The notes: generated by a model not told the origin, from the letters alone. DNA of 43,692 nucleotides from Methylobacterium sp. (GCA_013823325.1 PNLY01000043.1:1-43692); one strand, 5' to 3'. Counted from the stretch's first letter, positions 26,867-34,530 are shown. Made by a program: numbers and translations.

Positions 26867-27073
26867 ATGGACTGGAACCGCGTCGAAGGGAACTGGAAGC
26901 AGCTCAAGGGCAAGGTCAAGGAGCAGTGGGGCAAGCTGACCGATGACGATCTCGACGTCATCGCCGGCAAGCGCGACCAGCTCGAAGGCAAGATCCAGGA
27001 GCGCTACGGCATCGAGAAGGACAAGGTCCGGACCGATGTCGACGACTGGTACGGCCGCCAGACCTGGCAATGA
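26867..27073 (+). CDS. CsbD family stress protein
   Basis: This 68-residue CsbD/YjbJ-type protein is a small cytosolic helical bundle that accumulates under general stress. The start MDWNRVEGNWKQLKGKVKEQ is diagnostic, followed by WGKLTDDDLDVIAGKRDQLE and IQERYGIEKDKVRTDVDDW. A GAGGAG stands before the ATG. The gene stands alone, between an EcfG-like promoter and a strong terminator. The biochemical role of the family is not known. Confidence 0.95.
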   Translation: MDWNRVEGNWKQLKGKVKEQWGKLTDDDLDVIAGKRDQLEGKIQERYGIEKDKVRTDVDDWYGRQTWQ

Positions 27074-27120
27074 CCGTTCGCGGTCGACGCAGGCTGAAAA
27101 GCCGGCATGACCGCTGAAGG

Positions 27121-27156
27121 AAGGCCCCGCCGAGCCACACCGGCGGGGCCTTTCGT
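27121..27156 (+). terminator. Intrinsic terminator after csbD
   Basis: AAGGCCCCGCCG (27121-27132) pairs with CGGCGGGGCCTT (27141-27152) as a 12-bp stem with an eight-base loop, followed by TCGTTT. It lies about 50 bases past the csbD stop. Confidence 0.85.
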
Positions 27157-27250
27157 TTGCCGGCCGTACACGTCATCGCACCGTCACCGCGCCGCCCTAG
27201 CGTCACCCCGTTGATCTTGGCACTCCGCAGGCTCGGCAGAACGGTGACGC

Positions 27251-28294
27251 ATGAAGCTCCTGGTCAAGCTGGCTGCGGCCGGCGTTCTTTTCGCCTGTTT
27301 CGTGGCGCCCGCCCATGCCGAGCCGATCACCGGCGCGGGGTCGAGCTTCGCTTTTCCGATCATCGGCAAGTGGGCCCAGACCTACCGCATCGCGAAGTCG
27401 GACGGCGCCGAGATGACCCCGCTCGACATCGGCGTCGACTACGAGCCGATCGGCTCGCTCGGCGGCGAGGTTCGCGTCACCCAGCGCGCCGCCGATTTCG
27501 GCGCCTCCGACCGCCCGCTCTCCTCCGAGGAACTGCAGCGCTCGGCTCTGATCCAGTTCCCGATCGTGATGGGCGGCATCGTCCCGGTGGTGAACCTCGA
27601 CGGTATCGGCCCCGGCCAGGTCCGCTTCACCGGCCCGCTCCTCGCCGAGATCTATCTGGGCAGGATCAAGCGCTGGTCCGATCCGGCGATCAAGGCGGTC
27701 AATCCCGAATTGAAACTGCCGGATGCCCCGATCAACGTGATCTACCGCGCCGACGGCTCGGGCACGAGCTTCAACTGGACCGACTATCTCGCCAAGGCGA
27801 GCCCGGAATGGCGCGACAAGGTCGGCGTCAACACGCAGGTTCCCTGGCCCGTCGGCATTGGCGCGCAGCGCAGCCAGGGCATGGCGGATGCGGTGAAATC
27901 GACCAAGAACGCGATCGGCTATGCCGAATTCGGCCAGGTCGTGCGTGCCGGCCTCGCCTATGCGCTGGTGCAGAACAAGGCCGGCGCCTTCGTCACGCCG
28001 GACCAGGCGAGCTTCACCGCGGCTGCGGCGAGCGCAGAGTGGGCAAAGGCCAAGGATTTCTCGCTGATGCTGACGGACGCGCCGGGCGCGGGAGCCTATC
28101 CGATCGTCGCCACCACCTTCGCTCTGGTGCCGAAGCCACGGACGCGCCGTACGCAGGAGGTGCTCGACTTCTTCCGCCTGTCCTTCGCAAGCGGCGCCGC
28201 CGACGCCACTGCTCTTGGCTATGTCCCGCTGCCGCCGGCGCTGGTCCGGCAGGTCGAGGACTACTGGGCGGCGAGCATGAAGGCCGGCAGCTGA
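27251..28294 (+). CDS. PstS-like periplasmic phosphate-binding protein
   Basis: This 347-residue protein has a Sec signal (LLVKLAAAGVLFACFVAPAHA, about 23 residues) and a phosphate-binding fold. Marks are ITGAGSSFAFPIIGKWAQTY at the mature N-terminus, VDYEPIGSLGGEVRVTQRAADFGASD, FPIVMGGIVPVVNLDG, and YRADGSGTSFNWTDYLAKA, in which serine and threonine backbone groups hold phosphate. In the family it feeds the PstCAB ABC importer. No pstC, pstA, pstB or phoU follows, so this is an orphan copy. No Pho box was recognised upstream by eye. Its terminator is not obvious. Confidence 0.93.
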   Translation: MKLLVKLAAAGVLFACFVAPAHAEPITGAGSSFAFPIIGKWAQTYRIAKSDGAEMTPLDIGVDYEPIGSLGGEVRVTQRAADFGASDRPLSSEELQRSALIQFPIVMGGIVPVVNLDGIGPGQVRFTGPLLAEIYLGRIKRWSDPAIKAVNPELKLPDAPINVIYRADGSGTSFNWTDYLAKASPEWRDKVGVNTQVPWPVGIGAQRSQGMADAVKSTKNAIGYAEFGQVVRAGLAYALVQNKAGAFVTPDQASFTAAAASAEWAKAKDFSLMLTDAPGAGAYPIVATTFALVPKPRTRRTQEVLDFFRLSFASGAADATALGYVPLPPALVRQVEDYWAASMKAGS

Positions 28295-28389
28295 AGCAGC
28301 GCCGCGGCCGGACGATCTTGTCAAATGACTTTGCATCCACGGCGTCCCTGCCTTAGTTCTGCGCGTAACGGCGGGCAGAGGCGTCTGGT

Positions 28390-29412
28390 ATGGATCGGGA
28401 TGGGTCGTCGGACGCTCAACAACGCCTTGCGGCCCGCGAAGCCGAACTTGCCCGCGTCCAGAAGATCGGACAGATCGGCGGCTTGACCGTCGACCTGCGC
28501 GGCGGCCAATTCCGCAATACCCGCTCGCCCGAATATCTCGTCGTCCACGGCCTGCCGCCGGAGGCGGTTCACGAGACTCACGAGGCCTGGGTCCGGCGCA
28601 TCCACCCCGATGACCGGGACCGTGCCCTCGGCCATTTTCTCGAGACCGTTCGCGGCCGCTCGACCGATTACGAGGTCGAATATCGCATCATCCGGCCGAG
28701 CGATGGGCAAGTACGCTGGATCCTCGCCAAGGCGGAGATCGAGCGGGATGCCGATGGTGCGGCACTGCTGCTTCAGGGCGCTCATATCGACGTCACCGCG
28801 CGCAAGCAGGCCGAGGAGCAATACGAACTCGTCGCCCGCGAACTCTCGCACCGGATCGCCAATATCTTTGCGGTGGTCAGCAGCCTTGTCCGGATGGCGG
28901 CCCGCTCCGAGCCGGAGAGCCGCGCTTTCGCCGCCAGGATCGAAGAGAGACTGGCGGCGCTGCACCGGGCCCACGCCTTCGTCGGCCGGAGCAGGACCGA
29001 TGCCGCGAGCGGCATCGTCGACCTGCTTTCCCGGCTGCTCGCGCCCTATCGGGAAGGCCCTGGCGAACTAATCCGGATAGATGGCAAGGACGGCCCGGTT
29101 GGCCCGCAAGCAGCAACCTGCATCGCCCTGATCGTCCATGAACTGGCGACGAACGCGGTGAAGTACGGGGCATTGTCCTCGCAGACCGGAGTGGTGACCG
29201 TCACGGTGGATCGCGACGAACGTGCCAGCCGAATTCTCTGGCGCGAAGCGGGCGGCCCGGCGATCGAGGCGCAACCCGTGCGCAGCGGCTTCGGCTCGAC
29301 CATGATCGAGCGCACCATCAGAGCGCATCGAGGCCTGGAGGTACGATATGACTGGGACCCGGCCGGGCTGTGCGTCACGATCGACGCAAGCATCGAGGCG
29401 CTGAGCCGCTGA
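28390..29412 (+). CDS. PAS-containing HWE-family sensor histidine kinase
   Basis: This soluble 340-residue kinase has a PAS domain (about 20-135, with RIHPDDRDRALGHF and VEYRIIRPSDGQVRWI) and an HWE-type kinase domain. The phosphoacceptor block ELSHRIANIFAVVSSL carries the histidine at 154, HELATNAVKYGALS near 250 is the N box, and ILWREAGGP followed by GFGSTMIER gives the tryptophan-x-glutamate motif and G box of HWE kinases. Such kinases are typical of alphaproteobacteria and often feed the PhyR-EcfG stress pathway. No response regulator is adjacent, so the partner is unknown. No membrane segment is visible, so it likely senses an internal or light/redox cue. The ATG at 28390 has AGAGG upstream. 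Confidence 0.92.
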   Translation: MDRDGSSDAQQRLAAREAELARVQKIGQIGGLTVDLRGGQFRNTRSPEYLVVHGLPPEAVHETHEAWVRRIHPDDRDRALGHFLETVRGRSTDYEVEYRIIRPSDGQVRWILAKAEIERDADGAALLLQGAHIDVTARKQAEEQYELVARELSHRIANIFAVVSSLVRMAARSEPESRAFAARIEERLAALHRAHAFVGRSRTDAASGIVDLLSRLLAPYREGPGELIRIDGKDGPVGPQAATCIALIVHELATNAVKYGALSSQTGVVTVTVDRDERASRILWREAGGPAIEAQPVRSGFGSTMIERTIRAHRGLEVRYDWDPAGLCVTIDASIEALSR

Positions 29413-29500
29413 CCGCGCTCAGCCTGCGTTCATCGATGCGGCCCTAGAGTGCCGAGGATCAACTGTCCCAGCCCCGGCCAGGGAAGCCCGGAGAACGGCC

Positions 29501-29806
29501 ATGATGTTCAGGACCCTCGCGATCGCAGCCCTCGTCGGCGCAGCGATCTCCTCCGCGACCAGCGCGAACGCTCAGTATTACGATCCCTATTACCGGCCGG
29601 CGCCGCGCTACGACTACGACCGGCCGCCGCCGCCCTATGGCTATGACCGCCCGCGCTATGGCTATGAGCGGCCCTACCGCCAGCGCTTCAGCGATGTCTG
29701 CGTGACCTCGCGTGGCTCGTGCGAGGCCAGCAGGCCGGCGCCGGCGAACACGCCTTGCAGCTGCTATATCGAAGGCTTCGGCATGAAGCGCGGCGCGATC
29801 GACTGA
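29501..29806 (+). CDS. Small exported tyrosine/proline-rich protein
   Basis: The 101-residue protein has a clear signal peptide (MMFRTLAIAALVGAAISS..ANA, about 24 residues). The mature part starts with a tyrosine-, proline- and arginine-rich stretch repeating YDRPPPPYGYDRPRYGYERP, then a compact segment with four cysteines (VCVTSRGSCEASRP and NTPCSCYIEGFGMKRG). The latter pattern recurs in small exported proteins of Hyphomicrobiales, usually of unknown function; two disulfides are likely. The start has GGAGA nearby. It is probably a periplasmic or outer envelope protein. Confidence 0.8.
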   Translation: MMFRTLAIAALVGAAISSATSANAQYYDPYYRPAPRYDYDRPPPPYGYDRPRYGYERPYRQRFSDVCVTSRGSCEASRPAPANTPCSCYIEGFGMKRGAID

Positions 29807-30000
29807 TCGGAGTCGAAAGCCGCCTCCAGGGAGGGCCGGTTCTGCTGCGTGACCATGCGCAGGCCGGCCCGAAAACAGGCCGAATACTGGATCGGCGTGC
29901 ATATTCCGGTGGCCGACAAGACGGCGGCGGCCCGCGTAAAACTGGTTAATTTTACCTTGTTTTGCAGTTAACCTTGTCTTCATAGATCGTCTCAGGCTTT

Positions 30001-30051
30001 CTTACCCCAACGACGCAGCGGCAGCGTTGCGCAACGCAGGGTTGGGGTGAG
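30001..30051 (+). promoter_or_regulatory. Hairpin that would bury the ribosome binding site of the 30054 gene
   Basis: CTTACCCCAAC (30001-30011) can pair with GTTGGGGTGAG (30041-30051) over 11 base pairs with one G-U. GCGTTGCGCAACGC (30024-30037) inside forms a second small stem. The right arm includes GGGGTGA, the Shine-Dalgarno of the gene starting at 30054. Translation would need this stem to open. Confidence 0.55.
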
Positions 30052-30053
30052 CT

Positions 30054-30674
30054 ATGACGTTCAGGTTTCTTTCGCTTTCGGCTCTCGCTACCACGGCGCT
30101 GATGGGCCTCGCCGCTCCGGCGCTCGCCGGCGGCTGCACCAGCTCCTCCTGCTACCGGGCACCGGTCAGCAATTGCGGCAGCGGCTCCTGCTACAAGCTG
30201 GTCTCGACCCCCCCGGTCTACGGCACCGTCGACGAGAGCTATGTCGTGCGCCCCGAGCGCACCTTCTCGCGGGTCGTCCCGGCCCAGTACGACACCGTCA
30301 CCGAGCAGGTTGTGCTCCAGCCGAAGCGCCGCGTCGCTCGCCACATCCCCGCCCAGTACCGGACCGTCTCCGAGAAGGTCCTGATCTCGCCGGCGACCAA
30401 GCGCTGGGAAGTCACCCGCGACGCCTATGGCCAGACCACCGGCTGCTGGGTGCATGTGCCCGCGCAATACGGCTACCAGCAGCGCACCGTTGAAGTCTCG
30501 CCGGCCTCGGTCGACTACGACGTCATCCCGGCCGTCTACGGCCAGCGCAGCCGCCGCGTCATGGTCAGCGCCTCGCGGGTCGAGCATGAGACCGTGCCGG
30601 CCGAGTATGCGACGCGCCAGCGCCAGGTTCTGGTCAGCCCCGGCTCGCAATATTGGGCCAAGGGCGGCTACTGA
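30054..30674 (+). CDS. Exported 23-residue-repeat protein
   Basis: The 206-residue protein has a Sec signal ending near ALAGG (residue 27). After a short cysteine-bearing segment (two CTSSSCYR/SGSCYK motifs), the mature part consists of repeats beginning P-[AP]-x-Y at residues 53, 76, 99, 122, 136, 159 and 182. The period is 23, except that the copy at 122 is degenerate and only 14 long. A typical unit reads PAQYDTVTEQVVLQPKRRV, alternating hydrophobic and polar residues, which suggests beta strands in a solenoid or fibre. Similar repeats occur in envelope proteins of Hyphomicrobiales; a function is not known. The start depends on a GGGGTGA site buried in a hairpin. Confidence 0.8.
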   Translation: MTFRFLSLSALATTALMGLAAPALAGGCTSSSCYRAPVSNCGSGSCYKLVSTPPVYGTVDESYVVRPERTFSRVVPAQYDTVTEQVVLQPKRRVARHIPAQYRTVSEKVLISPATKRWEVTRDAYGQTTGCWVHVPAQYGYQQRTVEVSPASVDYDVIPAVYGQRSRRVMVSASRVEHETVPAEYATRQRQVLVSPGSQYWAKGGY

Positions 30675-30724
30675 GTTTCGTCGGTTTTCTTCGTAGTACC
30701 TGTCACCACGTAAAAACACCTCAC

Positions 30725-30750
30725 GCCCCGGCTTCGGCCGGGGCTTTTTT
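30725..30750 (+). terminator. Intrinsic terminator after the repeat-protein gene
   Basis: GCCCCGGC (30725-30732), a TTCG tetraloop, GCCGGGGC (30737-30744) and six Ts make a textbook terminator. Only 13 bases separate it from the convergent gene ending at 30764, so it may serve both. Confidence 0.93.
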
Positions 30751-30763
30751 GTACAGAGAAGCG

Positions 30764-31411
30764 CTAGCGTTCCAGCTTATCGAGCAAATCAAGAGCCATC
30801 TTACTAGGGTAAAACACCTGATCCGATCCGCCCATAGCATTCGGCGTAAAAGACAATAAAAATCCCCTGCCCTGCAAAATCCCGCTCCGCTGCAAAATCT
30901 CAGAACTCGTCAATCCTATATCTTTCTGACTATTATCTCTGATTTCTCGATCGATTTCAGAGATTTTTTCTAAATTATGACTTCTACTGAGCCTGCAATA
31001 TTTAGCCAAAACTGCCAAGGCTTGATCATCAAGCCCTTCCATAGCCGAAGCGACGCTCAAAAAATCATCACTCCTCAAGCGAGAAGCTTCAATATCAACC
31101 TGAATAATCTTTGCGTAAGAGCGGATGATATTTAATCTCTCACCCCTGCGGGCAGCTTCTACGAAACGGTACGCAATGGGTATGAACTCTTCCAAATCCT
31201 TGTCATTGAGGATTTCTATGCGACCACTACGAAGTGTATCAATTAATATATCCTGAGCCTTTTCGAGCCTTGCCCGTATCAGCTCTTTAAATAACGTGCC
31301 GATAGCTGTCCCGACAACGGGCAAAAAACTATCGATCACGGCAGAGACCACAGAGACCGCGGCCTCTCCCTTTGAATGAGCGCCCTTTGTAGGTTTGGGC
31401 AAATCAATCAT
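30764..31411 (-). CDS. Unknown AT-rich accessory protein
   Basis: I do not recognise this 215-residue protein. It has a glycine-containing hydrophobic stretch near the N-terminus (VVSAVIDSFLPVVGTAIGTL), then a mixed helical body (RLNIIRSYAKIIQVDIEASR) and a C-terminal region that could be a winged helix (LTSSEILQRSGILQGRGFLL). Its base composition is plainly lower in GC than that of every neighbour, so recent transfer is likely. The ATG at 31411 was used; a TTG at 31420 overlaps the stop of the preceding gene (TTGA) and is possible. It lies downstream of the cold-shock cluster and may ride on that transcript. A defence or host-interaction role cannot be supported. Confidence 0.6.
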   Translation of the reverse strand: MIDLPKPTKGAHSKGEAAVSVVSAVIDSFLPVVGTAIGTLFKELIRARLEKAQDILIDTLRSGRIEILNDKDLEEFIPIAYRFVEAARRGERLNIIRSYAKIIQVDIEASRLRSDDFLSVASAMEGLDDQALAVLAKYCRLSRSHNLEKISEIDREIRDNSQKDIGLTSSEILQRSGILQGRGFLLSFTPNAMGGSDQVFYPSKMALDLLDKLER

Positions 31412-31416
31412 TTGGC

Positions 31417-31686
31417 TCAAGCCAACCCGCCCGTCAGCACGATCAGCACGCCGACGCCGAGGGCGAAGGCGAGGATGCGGGCGGGCATCGAGAACAGAGT
31501 GCCGGGCGGCTGCTTCGTCGCAAAGCCGGCAATGACCTCGACCAGAGCGAGGGCCAGCAGCACGTAGACGAAGGGCGGGAAGCTGCCACCCTTGGCGATC
31601 CAGCCGGTGTTGACCGCGAGCGAGGCAAGCGCGCCGAGCCCGATTCCGGCCGCGATGAAGAACTGCTCGGGCCGGCTGAAGCGCAT
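31417..31686 (-). CDS. Small three-helix membrane protein downstream of infA
   Basis: This 89-residue protein has three hydrophobic segments, near residues 9-28 (FFIAAGIGLGALASLAVNTG), 38-57 (PFVYVLLALALVEVIAGFA) and 68-88 (ARILAFALGVGVLIVLTGGL). It is not a recognised family. It begins five bases after the infA stop, so it is almost surely co-transcribed with infA. Its ribosome site is weak, which suits coupling to infA translation. Function is unknown. Confidence 0.65.
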   Translation of the reverse strand: MRFSRPEQFFIAAGIGLGALASLAVNTGWIAKGGSFPPFVYVLLALALVEVIAGFATKQPPGTLFSMPARILAFALGVGVLIVLTGGLA

Positions 31687-31691
31687 GGGTG

Positions 31692-31961
31692 TCAGCGCCG
31701 ACGGAAGTTCTGCGGCCGCGGCGGCATCGGGCCGGGGCTGGCGGTCTTCTGGCGGAAATTGATGCGGCCCCTGTCGAGGTCGTAAGGCGACATCTCGACG
31801 ACGACGCGGTCGCCGGCGATGGTGCGGATGCGGTTCTTCTTCATCTTGCCGGCCGCATAGGCCAGGATGACGTGGTCATTGTCGAGCTTGACCCGGTAGT
31901 TACCGTCCGGGAGGACCTCGACCACGGTGCCGTCGAATTCGAGCAGTTCTTCTTTCGCCAT
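31692..31961 (-). CDS. infA: Translation initiation factor IF-1, C-terminally extended
   Basis: IF-1 binds the ribosomal A site during initiation and helps IF-2 and IF-3. The OB-fold core is clear: [60 protein letters not shown] and LDRGRINFR. The protein has 89 residues against the usual 72, the extra part being a proline- and arginine-rich tail ([18 protein letters not shown]). The start at 31961 has AAGGA seven bases upstream. It follows the DEAD-box helicase gene by 75 bases on the same strand, and cspA lies further upstream. This could be the main IF-1 or a second, cold-linked copy. Confidence 0.95.
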   Translation of the reverse strand: MAKEELLEFDGTVVEVLPDGNYRVKLDNDHVILAYAAGKMKKNRIRTIAGDRVVVEMSPYDLDRGRINFRQKTASPGPMPPRPQNFRRR

Positions 31962-32036
31962 TCGCTGATCCTTCGTCTTGTCCTCGGCATCAGGACCGAG
32001 CCCGCATGGACTCGGCCCCAACGGCTGCGGCGCCTG

Positions 32037-33566
32037 TTAGTTCGGGCGCCGCCCGCCGCCGCCGGTGCGTCGTTGTCCCGTTCTTTGCTGCAAGAACGCG
32101 ACGCCGCCAAGCCCTTCCTTGCCGGAAGCCGTGTCTTTTCGTGCACCGCCCGCCTCCTGGCGCTGGGCCGGACGCTCATGGCGCTGCTGCTCCGGACGAG
32201 CCTGCTGCTGGCGCGGCTGGTTCGCGCGAGGCTCGCGATGCGGCTGAGGCTGGCGCTCGCCTTGCTCCTGGCGCTGGCCGCCACGGCCATGGGACTGAGC
32301 GCCCCGGCCGTCGCGACGCTGCCCCTGCCCCGGCTGCTGCCCGTTCTGTGGGCGGCCCTGGCCGCGGCCGCCGCGGTTCTGCGGCGGCTTTTTCGGGGTG
32401 CGGCCATCCCAATGCGGCACGTCGCCGACCGGGGTGAGCGCGACCTTGGTGAGCTTCTCGATCGCGGCGAGGTCGCCGCGCTCTTCCGGCGTGCAGAAGG
32501 CGATGGCGAGGCCCGACGCGCCGGCGCGCGCGGTGCGGCCGATGCGGTGGACATAGGTCTCGGGCACATTCGGCAGGTCGAAATTGACGACATGGCTGAT
32601 GCCGTCGACATCGATGCCGCGCGCGGCAATATCGGTCGCGACCAGGATGCGCAATTCGCCGTCACGGAAGGCACCCAGCGCACGCTCGCGCTGGCCCTGG
32701 CTCTTGTTGCCATGGATCGCGGCGGACTTGATGCCGGACTGCTCCAGCTGGCGCACGACCTTGTCGGCACCGTGCTTGGTGCGGGTGAAGACGATGGCGC
32801 GCTCCATCTCGGGAACGCTCAAGGTCTTCGCCAGCAAGGCCGGCTTCTGGCCTGCTTCCGTGAAGATGACGCGCTGCTCGATCTTCTCGGCCGTGGTCGC
32901 GACGGGCGCGACCGCAACCTCGACCGGATCGGTCAGATAGGCCTGGGCGATCTCGCGGATCGCCTTCGGCATGGTCGCCGAGAACAGCAGGGTCTGGCGC
33001 TGCTTCGGGATCAGCGTCGCGATCTTGCGCAGCGCATGGATGAAGCCGAGGTCCAGCATCTGATCGGCCTCGTCGAGGACGAGAAACTCGATCTCGCGCA
33101 GCGAGACGGCGCGCTGGTCGACAAGGTCGAGCAGGCGGCCGGGCGTGGCGACGAGGATATCGACATGCTGGCCGAGCGCGCGGATCTGCTTGCCGACCGG
33201 TACGCCACCGAAGATCACCGTCGACTTCAGCGAGGTGAACTGGGCGTAGGTGCGGATGCTGGCCTCGATCTGGGCCGAGAGCTCACGCGTCGGCGACAGG
33301 ATCAGGGCGCGGACCGAGCGCGGCTGCATACGCCGCGGCTGATTCATCAGCCGATGCAGCATGGGCAGCGAGAACGCAGCCGTCTTGCCGGTGCCGGTCT
33401 GGGCGGCGCCGAGCAGGTCACGGCCGTCGCGAATGGAAGGGATCGCCTGCGCCTGGATCGGCGTCGGCGTCTCATAACCTTCGGCGGCGAGCGCTTTGAG
33501 AAGCGGCTCGGCCAGGCCGAGGTCGGTAAATTTGGTCAAATCAGATCTTTCTGAGCCGAACGGCAT
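32037..33566 (-). CDS. DEAD-box ATP-dependent RNA helicase (RhlE-like)
   Basis: This 509-residue RNA helicase has all the family motifs: the Q motif TPTPIQAQAIP, Walker A AQTGTGKT, PTREL, DEAD (motif II), SAT and HRIGRTARAG (motif VI). The core ends near residue 380. The last 130 residues are a glutamine-, arginine- and glycine-rich tail (GGRGQGRPQNGQQPGQGQRR and similar), likely to bind RNA. RhlE/CsdA relatives unwind RNA during ribosome assembly and cold growth. The neighbours cspA and infA support a cold role. The ATG at 33566 has no clear ribosome site; a GTG at 33575 or a later TTG before KFTDLGL is possible. Confidence 0.95.
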   Translation of the reverse strand: MPFGSERSDLTKFTDLGLAEPLLKALAAEGYETPTPIQAQAIPSIRDGRDLLGAAQTGTGKTAAFSLPMLHRLMNQPRRMQPRSVRALILSPTRELSAQIEASIRTYAQFTSLKSTVIFGGVPVGKQIRALGQHVDILVATPGRLLDLVDQRAVSLREIEFLVLDEADQMLDLGFIHALRKIATLIPKQRQTLLFSATMPKAIREIAQAYLTDPVEVAVAPVATTAEKIEQRVIFTEAGQKPALLAKTLSVPEMERAIVFTRTKHGADKVVRQLEQSGIKSAAIHGNKSQGQRERALGAFRDGELRILVATDIAARGIDVDGISHVVNFDLPNVPETYVHRIGRTARAGASGLAIAFCTPEERGDLAAIEKLTKVALTPVGDVPHWDGRTPKKPPQNRGGRGQGRPQNGQQPGQGQRRDGRGAQSHGRGGQRQEQGERQPQPHREPRANQPRQQQARPEQQRHERPAQRQEAGGARKDTASGKEGLGGVAFLQQRTGQRRTGGGGRRPN

Positions 33567-33699
33567 GGGGCGCACGTGGTGAACGGAAGCGCCTCGGCAT
33601 GCAGTCTCGGTCTACGCATGGTCTCTTTCCGCCCGGCGAACCGCTAGCCACTGCGCCGGGGGGTGTCGTGCATCGCAAGCTATGGCCTGCGTCTGGAAA

Positions 33700-33724
33700 C
33701 GGGCGGACGCTGATGGTCCGCCCG
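33700..33724 (-). terminator. Hairpin after cspA
   Basis: CGGGCGGAC and GTCCGCCCG form a perfect 9-bp stem with a seven-base loop just past the cspA stop. On the minus strand it continues with TTTCC, a weak U-tract, so some readthrough into the helicase gene is plausible. Confidence 0.6.
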
Positions 33725-33734
33725 AAAGATGTCT

Positions 33735-33944
33735 TCAGTTGGCGACGAGGTTGCCAGCCGAGGACTTGCCGGTCTTGCGATCGGCGATCAGCTCGTAGGA
33801 GACGACCTGGCCTTCGCGCAGCTCGCGCAGGCCAGCGCGCTCGACGGCGCTGATGTGAACGAAAACGTCGGGGCCGCCGGCCTCAGGGGTGATGAAGCCG
33901 TAGCCCTTGGTGGCGTTGAACCACTTGACGGTGCCCTTGTTCAT
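33735..33944 (-). CDS. cspA: Cold shock domain protein (CspA family)
   Basis: This 69-residue single cold-shock domain protein binds single-stranded RNA and DNA. MNKGTVKWFNATKGYGFITP holds the RNP-1 motif (KGYGFI) and VFVHISAVERAGL the RNP-2 motif (VFVHI). The start has AAGGAT about ten bases upstream, directly against a long-range stem in the leader. A hairpin terminator follows, then the DEAD-box helicase gene. The family melts RNA secondary structure at low temperature; whether this member is cold-induced or constitutive is not shown. Confidence 0.96.
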   Translation of the reverse strand: MNKGTVKWFNATKGYGFITPEAGGPDVFVHISAVERAGLRELREGQVVSYELIADRKTGKSSAGNLVAN

Positions 33945-33961
33945 AGCGGGACTAATCCTTG

Positions 33962-34049
33962 CACTTCAGATCCGCGTATTCGTGGAACCCAGGTCCGGTG
34001 CGCGGACACCCGCCCTGGTCTTGTATCGACGTGTGGTGGATCTGAAGTG
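33962..34049 (-). promoter_or_regulatory. Structured cspA leader with a long-range stem
   Basis: CACTTCAGATCC (33962-33973) and GGATCTGAAGTG (34038-34049) are exact 12-base inverted copies, 64 bases apart. Inside, GTCCG (33993) and CGGAC (34003), and CCAGG (33989) and CCTGG (34014), offer nested stems. In the cspA transcript the 12-bp stem would end one base before the AAGGATT ribosome site. The layout recalls the long, thermo-responsive cspA leader of enterobacteria. Confidence 0.55.
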
Positions 34050-34157
34050 GCCCGCCGGTCGGAATACCCGCGCGGAGGATTGGCCAGAACCGGCCGCATC
34101 TCGTCTTACATCGGTGGAGCTAGCACAAATTGCAAGCCCGGTCCAGCTAACGGGCCG

Positions 34158-34502
34158 TCAGCCCCGACGAAGGCGCGGTTTCGGCCCAGTCAGAGCATGA
34201 GAGCGGGCCACGATCGCCGCGACTTCGTCCCAGTCGGGACCATCATCGAGGCGCATGCCGACCCAACCCTTGTGCCCGACATAGGGCGGCACGAAGAAGC
34301 GCCGGGGATCGGCGCCGACCAGCACCTCCTGGCTGCCATCGGGCGCCTTGCACCAGAGCGAGCAGCGGCCGTCTCCGGACTTCACCATGGCGAAGATGCG
34401 ATCGCGCACCCGGAAAGTCGGATCGCCCCAGGCCTGCTTCTCGCTCGCGCCGGGCAAAGCGAGGCAGATGCGACGCAGCCGTTCGACGGGGTCGTCCGGC
34501 AT
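34158..34502 (-). CDS. MmcQ/YjbR family protein
   Basis: This 114-residue protein matches the MmcQ/YjbR fold, small proteins thought to bind DNA through a double-wing-like surface. Typical blocks are RRICLALPGASEKQAWGDPT, FRVRDRIFAMVKSGDGRCSL and FVPPYVGHKGWVGMRLDDGP. A strong GGGAGG lies before the ATG at 34502. It starts 28 bases after the HAD hydrolase stop on the same strand, so co-transcription is likely. The role of the family remains poorly defined. Confidence 0.9.
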   Translation of the reverse strand: MPDDPVERLRRICLALPGASEKQAWGDPTFRVRDRIFAMVKSGDGRCSLWCKAPDGSQEVLVGADPRRFFVPPYVGHKGWVGMRLDDGPDWDEVAAIVARSHALTGPKPRLRRG

Positions 34503-34530
34503 TCGCGCCTCCCGAGACTGGCGCGCGAAT

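Noticed and set aside
27251..28294. A phosphate uptake operon starting with the PstS-like gene
   Set aside because: No pstC, pstA, pstB or phoU follows; the next gene is a sensor kinase.
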